NCBI GenBank assembly: GCA_024644505.1
Contig: JAHEHQ010000112.1
Location: forward strand, 1-7,967
DNA from: Gammaproteobacteria bacterium
GTDB taxonomy: Bacteria; Pseudomonadota; Gammaproteobacteria; Chromatiales; Chromatiaceae
Length of the DNA: 7,967 nucleotides
Reading direction: 5' to 3'
This document shows, in pieces, positions 1 to 5,891 of the stretch (within the stretch, counting starts at the first letter, position 1; each line of letters begins with the position of its first letter). The notes under the pieces were generated by a model, which searched no databases, had not been told where the DNA came from, and saw only the letters and a list, made by a program, of their open reading frames with translations. The position numbers and the translations under genes were made by a program.

Positions 1-621
1 CTCACCGCTCACCAGGGCCTTTTGCAGACTGTTCACATCGACACCGGTTTCATCCGCCTTTTCGAGAATGATCTTGAGAAACGAGGGGGTTCCCACGTAA
101 CCATCCGGTCGTAGTTCAGCCATCGTCTGGGCCTGCAATTCACTCTGTCCTGTCCCGGCCGGAATGATCGTGCAGCCGAGCGCGTGGGCACCGCTGTCCA
201 GCATCGCGCCTGCGGGCGTGAGGTGATAGGAGAAACAGTTCTGGATCAGATCGCCCGCACGGAATCCTGCGGCATGAAGGGTCCGGGCTAATCGCCAGAA
301 ATCGGCCCGCTTTGTGCCGGGTTCGTAGATAGGGCCCGGTGATGCAAAGATATAAGCCAGATTCGGGCCGCTGACCGCTGCAAATCCGCCAAAGGGACGG
401 TTCTTCTTCTGCAACGCCATCAGTTCCGATTTTCGGGTCACGGGCAACGCGGCTATCTCATTCGCGGAGGTGATCAAGGCCGGATCCACTCCTGCAAGGA
501 TTTCGGCATATGCAGTGGTGTTGGCCATGGCATGGGAGACCTGATCCGATACCTTCCTGATCAGGTCCTGTTCACGCTCCGCAGGATCCCGGGTTTCAAG
601 TGTGTCGTAGAAGTCTTTCAT
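1..621 (-). CDS. Phenylacetate-CoA ligase-family (AMP-binding) protein, N-terminal part, truncated by window edge
   Basis: An open frame of 207 codons starts at ATG (619-621) and runs off the left edge. The protein opens MKDFYDTLETRDPAERE and resembles the PaaK-type branch of adenylate-forming enzymes: 'LPVTRKSEL' (59-67), 'AAGFRAGDLIQN' (117-128), 'ALGCTIIPAGTG' (147-158), 'YVGTPSFLK' (175-183) and 'LVSGE' (203-207) match the spacing of PaaK landmarks. PaaK enzymes activate aryl acids with ATP and CoA in the cytoplasm. Oddly, the usual SSGTTGKP-type loop is absent; 'FASPGPIYEPG' (92-102) stands in its place. It is the last visible gene, about 63 nt after livF, so probably in the same operon. 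Its ribosome site is weak: the nearest purine run is GAGG within the heptamer repeat, about 12 nt from the ATG. Family is fairly sure; catalytic activity and substrate are not. The C-terminal domain lies outside the window. Confidence 0.82.
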   Translation of the reverse strand, partial: MKDFYDTLETRDPAEREQDLIRKVSDQVSHAMANTTAYAEILAGVDPALITSANEIAALPVTRKSELMALQKKNRPFGGFAAVSGPNLAYIFASPGPIYEPGTKRADFWRLARTLHAAGFRAGDLIQNCFSYHLTPAGAMLDSGAHALGCTIIPAGTGQSELQAQTMAELRPDGYVGTPSFLKIILEKADETGVDVNSLQKALVSGE

Positions 622-630
622 TTGATTTTG

Positions 631-687
631 AGCCCTCAGTCCTCAGTCCTCGGCCTTAGGCCCTTAGTCCTTAGCCCTTGGCTCTCA
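631..687 (-). repeat. Eight contiguous degenerate heptamers, consensus TRAGGRC
   Basis: Read on the minus strand, these 57 bases divide exactly into eight 7-mers. The first is TGAGAGC, whose TGA is the livF stop codon; later units include TAAGGAC, TAAGGGC, CGAGGAC, TGAGGAC and TGAGGGC. The fifth unit (CTAAGGC) fits worst, as if shifted by one base. The array fills nearly the whole gap between livF and the ligase-family gene and ends 9 nt before its ATG. Short tandem heptamers in intergenic DNA are known in some bacteria, for example the STRR elements of cyanobacteria. Whether this belongs to a genome-wide family here cannot be seen from the window. It may also supply weak Shine-Dalgarno-like GAGG cores. 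Confidence 0.75.
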
Positions 688-1500
688 GGTCAGCCAGCGC
701 TTGCGGCGGCGGTAGTGTTTGACGTCGCGAAAGCTTTTACGGCCCTCGGTCGAGATGCCCAGGTAGAACTCCTTGACATCTTCGTTCTCGCTCAGCTCCT
801 TGGCATTTCCTTCCATCACCACACGGCCGTTCTCCATGATATAGCCGTAGTCGGAGTAGCGCAGGGCGACGTTGGTGTTCTGTTCTGCGAGCAGGAAACT
901 CACGCCCTCGTTTTGATTGAGTTTCCGGACGATTTCGAAGATCTCCTCCACGAGTTGCGGCGCCAGACCCATGGAGGGTTCGTCGAGCAGGATCATGTCG
1001 GGTTTGGCCATCAGCGCCCGGCCGATGGCGCACATCTGTTGTTCGCCGCCGGAGGTGTAGCCGGCCTGGCTGGATCGGCGTTCGTGCAGCCGGGGAAAAT
1101 AGTCGTAGACCAACTGCATGTCCCGGGCGATCGCCTTGCGTCCATCCTTGCGGGTGTAGGCGCCGGTGAGCAGGTTCTCTTCGATGGAAAGGTGCTCGAA
1201 GCAGTGACGGCCCTCCATGACCTGAACCACGCCCCGCTTCACAAGATCCGAAGGATTCAGGGAATCCACCACCTCGCCCTTGTATTCGATACTGCCCTTG
1301 GTGACGTCACCGCGCTCGGCACCGAGCAGGTTGGAGATGGCCTTCAACGTGGTGGATTTTCCAGCGCCGTTCGCCCCCAGCAGGGCAACGATACCGCCCT
1401 CGGGAACCTCGAGAGAGACACCCTTGAGCACCAGTATGACGTGATCGTAGATCACCTCGATGTTGTTGACCTGCAGAAAACTTTTGGAACTGTCTGTCAT
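685..1500 (-). CDS. livF: LivF-like ABC transporter ATP-binding subunit (HAAT family)
   Basis: A 271-residue cytoplasmic ATPase that pairs with the LivG-like subunit to power the LivH/LivM permease. Walker A is GANGAGKST (42-50), the Q-loop Gln is residue 93 (VVQVMEGR), the signature is TSGGEQQ (149-155), and Walker B is MILLDEP (169-175). The switch position carries Gln 207 (LLAEQN) instead of His, as is usual in LivF proteins; 'VVQVMEGRHCFEHLSIEENL' (91-110) also marks LivF rather than LivG. The domain normally ends near 'YLG' (246-248); here a 23-residue tail follows, ending in the very basic 'DVKHYRRRKRWLT'. The start is the ATG at 1498-1500, preceded only by a weak AGG about 7 nt upstream. 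It is separated from the binding-protein gene by 94 nt holding a strong hairpin. Identity as a LivF homologue is firm; the transported substrate is not. Confidence 0.95.
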   Translation of the reverse strand: MTDSSKSFLQVNNIEVIYDHVILVLKGVSLEVPEGGIVALLGANGAGKSTTLKAISNLLGAERGDVTKGSIEYKGEVVDSLNPSDLVKRGVVQVMEGRHCFEHLSIEENLLTGAYTRKDGRKAIARDMQLVYDYFPRLHERRSSQAGYTSGGEQQMCAIGRALMAKPDMILLDEPSMGLAPQLVEEIFEIVRKLNQNEGVSFLLAEQNTNVALRYSDYGYIMENGRVVMEGNAKELSENEDVKEFYLGISTEGRKSFRDVKHYRRRKRWLT

Positions 1501-1532
1501 GCTGTGCCTGTTGGGGGTCTTTTGGATCTGGA

Positions 1533-1569
1533 GGAGGCTCCCGGGATACTTTCGATCCCGGGAGCCTCC
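1533..1569 (-). promoter_or_regulatory. Strong intercistronic RNA hairpin between binding-protein gene and livF
   Basis: The arms at 1533-1547 and 1555-1569 (GGAGGCTCCCGGGAT and its exact complement) form a perfect 15-bp stem with 7 nt between. In the minus-strand transcript those 7 nt read CGAAAGU, which can close as a C-G pair over a GAAA (GNRA) tetraloop with one bulged U. An outer pair, TTGGAT (1522-1527) with ATCCAA (1584-1589), could extend the structure over most of the gap. No U-run follows the stem in the transcript (the next bases are TCCAGATCC), so a classical intrinsic terminator is unlikely. A better guess is a 3'-end stabiliser or partial attenuator that keeps binding-protein mRNA more abundant than livF, like known hairpins after other binding-protein genes. 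The structure is seen; the function is inferred. Confidence 0.8.
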
Positions 1570-1594
1570 GGTGGGTCAGAAAAATCCAACCGGT

Positions 1595-2923
1595 TTAGCC
1601 GCAGGGACGCGGCATGATGCCCTTCTCCTTGGCGTACTGGGCCGCGGAGGCCTCGTACATGGCACGCAGCATCTCGGAGTTCGGCTCGATCCAGTCACTG
1701 ATGGTTTCCCACTGTTTTCCGTCCCACTGGGTGACCTTGGCGCGGCCCTTGCCCAGGTGGTCCACACAGCTCAGCTCAATCGGGTCGAACAGCCCATCGG
1801 CGCCGATCTCCTTCAAGCGCTCTTCCGTGATGCTCAGGCGGTCCAGGGCCCAGGCCACCTGCTCACCGGTAACCGGCTTGTTGCCGTACTGGTTCATTGC
1901 CGCACGCAGGGCCTCGGTCAGGATGAGCGCGCTCTGCAGCCCTCGGTTGTAGGCCACTTCACCGGTGTTTCCAGCGGATTTCGCCGAGCCCTTGCCCTTG
2001 TCATAGAGTTCTTTCTTGATCTGCTTGTGTACCCCGAAATCGGAACCCACGCCATTGAACTGGAGGGATTTGTAACCCACGGCGGCCTTGCCGGCGGGGA
2101 TCATGTCGGCATCGTTGCCGGACCACCATACGCCTATGAACTTCTCACGCGGGAAACCCACTGCCGCTGCCTCTTTGATAGCGGTGGCGTTCATCACACC
2201 CCAGCCCCACATCAGTACATAGTCCGGCCGCAACTGGCGGCCGATCTTGAGCCAGGTGGCCTTCTGCTCCAGGCCCGGATGGGGTACCGGGAACTTGGAT
2301 AACTTGAAGCCGTGCTGGTCCGCCAGTGCCTGCAGGGTATTTATCGGTTCCTTGCCGTAAGCGGAGTCATGGTAGACCAGTGCGATTTTCTTGCCCTTCA
2401 GTTTGCCATAGCCGCCTTCCTGGGTGGCGATGTAGTTGATGGCAATGTCGGCACCGCCCCAGTAGGTTGCAGGCGGAACGAAGACGTAAGGAAAGATGCG
2501 CCCATCCGCTGCATCGGCACGGCCGTAGCCGGAGGTGATCAGCGGGATCTTGTCGGCGACGACGCGATCGAGCAATGCATAGGTAATGCCGGTGGACAGG
2601 GGCATGACGGCAGGCATGCCGGTGGCGCCGTTGTTCTTCAGGCGCTCGTAGCATTCGACGCCCTTGTCGGTGTTGTAGGCGGTGTCGCACTCTTCCAGAT
2701 CGAGCCTGACGCCGTTGATGCCGCCGTCTCTCTCATTGAGCAGGTTGATGTAATCGGCAAATCCGTCGGCCCAGGGGATTCCGCCCGGCGCATAGGGGCC
2801 GGTGCGGTACACCAGGGATCCGATGAACTGGCTGTCCGCGGCAAATGCCGTAGCTGCACCTGCCAGGCTGCCGGCGATAACGGCGGCAGCGATAATAGTC
2901 GTTTTCATTTTCGTTAGTTTCAC
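1595..2923 (-). CDS. Periplasmic substrate-binding protein of a Liv/HAAT-type ABC importer
   Basis: A 442-residue protein of the type I periplasmic binding fold (Peripla_BP_6, LivJ/LivK-like). It captures the substrate in the periplasm and delivers it to the LivH/LivM permease. Residues 1-28 are a Sec signal peptide: basic start, hydrophobic core 'TTIIAAAVIAGSLAGAATA', probable cleavage after AFA (26-28). The mature part has the expected two-lobe pattern, with 'VMPLSTGITYALLDRVVADKIPLI' around 106-129 and 'KKIALVYHDSAYGKE' around 178-192. Four Cys occur (79, 91, 386, 441); 79 and 91 are placed to form the N-lobe disulfide common in this family. It is longer than leucine-binding LivJ (about 345 mature residues) and rich in Trp near likely cleft positions (155, 239, 241, 266, 267). 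The start is GTG at 2921-2923, chosen because GGAGG lies 10 nt upstream; the next ATG (2908) is too far from it. Substrate unknown. Confidence 0.93.
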   Translation of the reverse strand: MKLTKMKTTIIAAAVIAGSLAGAATAFAADSQFIGSLVYRTGPYAPGGIPWADGFADYINLLNERDGGINGVRLDLEECDTAYNTDKGVECYERLKNNGATGMPAVMPLSTGITYALLDRVVADKIPLITSGYGRADAADGRIFPYVFVPPATYWGGADIAINYIATQEGGYGKLKGKKIALVYHDSAYGKEPINTLQALADQHGFKLSKFPVPHPGLEQKATWLKIGRQLRPDYVLMWGWGVMNATAIKEAAAVGFPREKFIGVWWSGNDADMIPAGKAAVGYKSLQFNGVGSDFGVHKQIKKELYDKGKGSAKSAGNTGEVAYNRGLQSALILTEALRAAMNQYGNKPVTGEQVAWALDRLSITEERLKEIGADGLFDPIELSCVDHLGKGRAKVTQWDGKQWETISDWIEPNSEMLRAMYEASAAQYAKEKGIMPRPCG

Positions 2924-2933
2924 GCTTGTTTAT

Positions 2934-2938
2934 CCTCC
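2934..2938 (-). promoter_or_regulatory. Shine-Dalgarno site selecting the GTG start of the binding-protein gene
   Basis: The minus strand reads TTGGAGGATAAACAAGC directly before GTG. GGAGG is 10 nt from GTG (2923) but 25 nt from the alternative ATG (2906-2908). This supports GTG initiation and a signal peptide beginning M-K-L-T-K-M-K. Confidence 0.75.
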
Positions 2939-2976
2939 AATTGAACGAAATGGGTATCCATTGCGGATAGCTTTTG

Positions 2977-3004
2977 ATTATAGGTTGTTTACAAGAATTA
3001 ATAA
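2977..3004 (-). promoter_or_regulatory. Candidate sigma-70-type internal promoter for the binding-protein gene
   Basis: On the minus strand a perfect TATAAT (2977-2982) lies 16 nt downstream of TTATTA (2999-3004), which matches the -35 consensus at three of six positions and overlaps the last codons of livM. The surrounding 74-nt gap is markedly AT-rich compared with the flanking genes. Initiation near 2970 would give a leader of about 45 nt, long enough for the GGAGG site. A small inverted repeat (TATCC 2955-2959, GGATA 2965-2969) sits just after the predicted start site. A separate promoter would suit a binding protein, which is normally needed in excess over its membrane partners. The motif is seen; the activity is inferred. 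Confidence 0.42.
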
Positions 3005-4077
3005 GGGAACGGCCAGAGCCGCAGTTTTTCCTTCGTTATCTGCCACAGCCGCGCAAGGCCGTGGGGTTCAACGATAAGAAAGAAAAGGATCAGCGCACCG
3101 AATACCATGAATTCGATATGCGAAATAATATCAACCGGGATGTTGAGCCCGAACAGGTGGGGCGCATTGGTCAGCAGAATGGGCAGCAGCACGATGAAGG
3201 CCGAACCCAGAAAGGCACCCATGATCGAACCCAGCCCCCCGATGATGATCATGAAAAGTATCTGAAAGGAACGGTTCACATCGAAGGCCAGGGGTTCCAC
3301 CGAGCCGGTGTGCACGAAGGCCCACAGGGCGCCGGCGATCCCGCACAGAAACGAACTGTAGGCGAAGGCCTTGAGTTTGGTAGGGAGCATCTTGATGCCG
3401 ATGATCTCGGCGGCGATGTCCATGTCCCTGACTGCCATCCATTCGCGCCCGATGTTGGAGCGCACCAGGTTCTTGGTCATCATTGCGAAAAACACGACCA
3501 GTGTCAGCGCGAACAGGTATTTGGCTACAGGCGTGGCATGGGGTCCGGTAACGAAGAAGTCTCCGAATGCCGTCATGGGCGGGGCCGAGATCACGCCCGA
3601 TGAACTGTAATTGGTGAACCAGCCGAATTTGTTGAACATCCAGATCAAAAAGAACTGGGAGGCGAGGGTGGCCACCGCGAGGTAAAAGCCCTTGATGCGC
3701 AGGGACGGAATACCGAAGAGGATTCCCACACCGGCGGTGATCAACCCGGCCAGCAGGATCACCACGATGATGTGCAGTTCCGGGAAAGCGGTGGCGAGCT
3801 TGTAGGCGGCAAAGGCCCCGGTCGCCATGAAACCGCCGGTACCCAGGCTCAACTGACCGGCATATCCCGTGAGCACGTTCAGCCCCAGGGCCGCCAGCGC
3901 CAGGATGAGAAACGGCAGCATGATGGTGCCGAGCCAGTACTCGCTGGCGATGGACGGGATGACCAGAAACGCAACGGCCATCAATGCCCACATGAACCAT
4001 CGGTCCTGGCGGATCGGCAGGATCGCCATATCCTCACGATAGGATGCCTTGAATTCGCCGGCTTCGCGATAAATCAT
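2998..4077 (-). CDS. livM: LivM-like permease subunit of a HAAT-type ABC importer
   Basis: A 359-residue inner-membrane protein, one half of the translocation channel with LivH. After a polar N-terminus (1-26), hydrophobic segments occur roughly at 28-44, 49-68, 102-122, 130-148, 186-200, 238-255, 271-303 (two passes) and 318-336. 'LNVLTGYAGQLSLGTGGFMATGAF' around 66-89 is the LivM hallmark. The cytoplasmic coupling (EAA-like) loop is 'GREWMAVRDMDIAAEIIGI' (210-228), which would contact an ATPase subunit. The start is the ATG at 4075-4077, preceded by AGAGGG 9 nt upstream and only 4 nt after the livH stop. A longer frame reaches 4161, but its extra 28 residues (Cys/Trp/Arg-rich) overlap livH and look non-coding. 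It ends with 'LRLWPFPY'. Tight spacing implies translational coupling to livH. Substrate unknown. Confidence 0.94.
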   Translation of the reverse strand: MIYREAGEFKASYREDMAILPIRQDRWFMWALMAVAFLVIPSIASEYWLGTIMLPFLILALAALGLNVLTGYAGQLSLGTGGFMATGAFAAYKLATAFPELHIIVVILLAGLITAGVGILFGIPSLRIKGFYLAVATLASQFFLIWMFNKFGWFTNYSSSGVISAPPMTAFGDFFVTGPHATPVAKYLFALTLVVFFAMMTKNLVRSNIGREWMAVRDMDIAAEIIGIKMLPTKLKAFAYSSFLCGIAGALWAFVHTGSVEPLAFDVNRSFQILFMIIIGGLGSIMGAFLGSAFIVLLPILLTNAPHLFGLNIPVDIISHIEFMVFGALILFFLIVEPHGLARLWQITKEKLRLWPFPY

Positions 4078-4081
4078 AGTC

Positions 4082-5074
4082 TTACACCCTCTCGATGATC
4101 TTTTCGCCGAACAGGCCCTGGGGTCGGAACACCAGGAAGGCCAGTGCCAGCATGTAGGCAAACCAGTCCTCGATGCCGCCGCCGATCAACGGGGCGATGA
4201 ACACCTCGGCAAGTTTTTCCCCCGCACCGATGATCAGCCCGCCGATGATAGCTCCCGGTACCGAGGTGAAGCCGCCTAGGATCAGCACCGGCAGCGCTTT
4301 CAGCGCGATCAGGGCAAGAGAGAACTGGACCCCCAGTTTGCTGCCCCACATGATGCCGGCCACCAATGCAACGATGCCCGCGACTGCCCAGACGATGACC
4401 CAGATATGTTTCAGCGGGATGCCGACACTCAGTGCCGCCTGGTGGTCGTCGGCCACGGCGCGCAGGGCCCTTCCGATGCGCGTGTACTGGAAAAACAACG
4501 CCAGGCTGACGACGAGCACGCCGGCGATCAATGCCGCCACCAGGTCGAAGTCGTTGATCAGGATTGCACCACCGAAATAGAACCCGGGTTCGCTGGGTAT
4601 GCCCAGGTCGAGGATCTTGACCTCCGAACCCCAGAGGGTCTGACCGAATCCGTCCAGAAAATAGGTGATGCCTATGGTGGCCATGAACAATATGATGTGT
4701 TCCTGGTTCACCAGGGGCCGCAGCACCACCCGCTCGATGACAATCGCCAGTACCAGCATCACGATCAGCGTGACGATGACCGCCAGCCACATGGGCAGGC
4801 CCAGTTCATTGAGGCCCACCAGCGTGAGCGCCGAGAAGAGCACCATGGCGCCCTGGGCAAAATTGAATACCCCGGATGCCTTGAATATGAGCACGAACCC
4901 CAGCGCGACCAGAGAGTACATCACCCCCGCGAGCAGCCCGCCGATGGCAACCTCGAAGAAGAAGGGCCATTCGAAAAAGATATCCTCCGACAGCTGCCCG
5001 GCGGCCCAGGGGATTGCCACCATGAGAAACAGCGTGGCAATGAAGATGTAGATTACATCACGCTCGATGCGCAT
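4082..5074 (-). CDS. livH: LivH-like permease subunit of a HAAT-type ABC importer
   Basis: A 330-residue inner-membrane protein, partner of LivM. Residues 1-25 are a hydrophobic first segment, followed by the family hallmark 'GLLAGVMYSLVALGFVLIFKASGVFNFAQG' region (46-75). Further hydrophobic stretches lie near 96-116, 126-143, 176-196, 224-245, 252-268, 270-285 and 303-317. The cytoplasmic coupling loop is 'GRALRAVADDHQAALSVGI' (201-219), aligned with the EAA-like loop of LivM. The start is the ATG at 5072-5074 with GGAG 7 nt upstream; the stop of livG lies 15 nt before it. The protein ends 'FRPQGLFGEKIIERV', a usual LivH-type C-terminus. It is somewhat longer than E. coli LivH (308 residues), chiefly at the N-terminus. 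No frameshift or missing motif is evident. Family is firm; substrate is open. Confidence 0.95.
   Translation of the reverse strand: MRIERDVIYIFIATLFLMVAIPWAAGQLSEDIFFEWPFFFEVAIGGLLAGVMYSLVALGFVLIFKASGVFNFAQGAMVLFSALTLVGLNELGLPMWLAVIVTLIVMLVLAIVIERVVLRPLVNQEHIILFMATIGITYFLDGFGQTLWGSEVKILDLGIPSEPGFYFGGAILINDFDLVAALIAGVLVVSLALFFQYTRIGRALRAVADDHQAALSVGIPLKHIWVIVWAVAGIVALVAGIMWGSKLGVQFSLALIALKALPVLILGGFTSVPGAIIGGLIIGAGEKLAEVFIAPLIGGGIEDWFAYMLALAFLVFRPQGLFGEKIIERV
4087..4092 (-). promoter_or_regulatory. Shine-Dalgarno site fixing the livM start
   Basis: AGAGGG on the minus strand lies inside the last codons of livH and 9 nt before the ATG at 4077. It decides for the 359-residue form of LivM over the longer open frame, and shows that livM initiation is embedded in the livH 3' end. 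Confidence 0.7.
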
Positions 5075-5089
5075 CCTATTTCTCCAGAA

Positions 5090-5875
5090 TCAGTGTGAAA
5101 CGCCAAGGTAGGCATCGATGACGGCCTGGTTGCTGCGCACCTCGTCCGGCGGGCCGTCCGCCAGCTGCAGACCATAGTCGAGCACGACGACCCGGTCCGA
5201 CAGGTCCATGACCACCCCCATGTCATGTTCGATCAGGATGATGGTGGTGCCGAATTCGTCATTGATGTCGAGGACGAATCGCGACATGTCCTCCTTCTCT
5301 TCCACGTTCATCCCTGCCATGGGCTCGTCGAGCAGCAGGATATCCGGTTCCGCCGCCAGGGCCCGGCCCAGTTCCACCCGTTTCTGCATGCCGTAAGGCA
5401 GGCGCCCCACGGGGGTCTTGCGGATCGCCTGGATCTCGAGAAAATCGATGATTTCCTCTACCTTCTTTCGGTGTTCGATCTCCTCCTTCTGGGCCTTGCC
5501 CCAATAGATGGCCTGGAGCAGCATGTTGGACTTAATCTTCAGATTGCGTCCGGTCATGATGTTGTCCAGGGTGGTCATGCCCTTGAACAGGGCGATGTTC
5601 TGGAAGGTCCGCGCGATGCCCTGTTCCGCAGCCTTGTGGACCTTCATCTGATGTCGGGTTTCCCCGCGATAGGTGATGGTCCCCTCCTGGGGGTGGTAGA
5701 ACCCGTTGATGACGTTGAGCATGGAGCTCTTGCCGGCACCGTTGGGGCCGATGATGGACCGGATCTCCCCCTGCCTGACGTCGAAGCTGATGTCATTCAG
5801 CACCCGCATGGCACCGAACGATAGCGAGATGTTCCTGACTTCGAGGACGACATCTCCCAGTGTACGCTCATGCAT
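5090..5875 (-). CDS. livG: LivG-like ABC transporter ATP-binding subunit (HAAT family)
   Basis: A 261-residue cytoplasmic ATPase, the partner of LivF. Walker A is GPNGAGKS (43-50), the Q-loop Gln is 92 (RTFQNIALF), the signature region is LPYGMQKRVE (159-168), Walker B is ILLLDEP (179-185), and the switch His is 217 (LIEHDMG). The LPYG form of the signature and the 'NIMTGRN' helical insert are typical of LivG. It ends cleanly at 'AVIDAYLGVSH', without the tail seen on LivF. The start is the ATG at 5873-5875 with AGGAG 6 nt upstream, inside the 16-nt gap after the acyl-CoA synthetase stop, so the two are probably co-transcribed. The order G-H-M-binding protein-F differs from the E. coli K-H-M-G-F order, separating the two ATPase genes. 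Substrate unknown. Confidence 0.95.
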   Translation of the reverse strand: MHERTLGDVVLEVRNISLSFGAMRVLNDISFDVRQGEIRSIIGPNGAGKSSMLNVINGFYHPQEGTITYRGETRHQMKVHKAAEQGIARTFQNIALFKGMTTLDNIMTGRNLKIKSNMLLQAIYWGKAQKEEIEHRKKVEEIIDFLEIQAIRKTPVGRLPYGMQKRVELGRALAAEPDILLLDEPMAGMNVEEKEDMSRFVLDINDEFGTTIILIEHDMGVVMDLSDRVVVLDYGLQLADGPPDEVRSNQAVIDAYLGVSH

Positions 5876-5891
5876 AGTCGGCTCCTGATCC

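Noticed and set aside
1533..1569. Rho-independent terminator after the binding-protein gene
   Set aside because: The stem is strong, but neither strand has a T-run immediately after it, so it was called a hairpin rather than a terminator.
532..1617. Long plus-strand open frame antisense to livF
   Set aside because: It mirrors a gene with complete ABC ATPase motifs on the other strand, and its own translation shows no domain. Long antisense frames are common opposite GC-rich genes.
1460..2917. Plus-strand open frames opposite the binding-protein gene
   Set aside because: They lie antisense to an intact secreted binding protein with signal peptide and ribosome site; no independent coding evidence.
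4078..4161. N-terminal extension of LivM to the upstream start at 4161
   Set aside because: The extra residues overlap the livH 3' end, are unlike LivM N-termini, and lack a ribosome site; AGAGGG before the ATG at 4077 decides the start.
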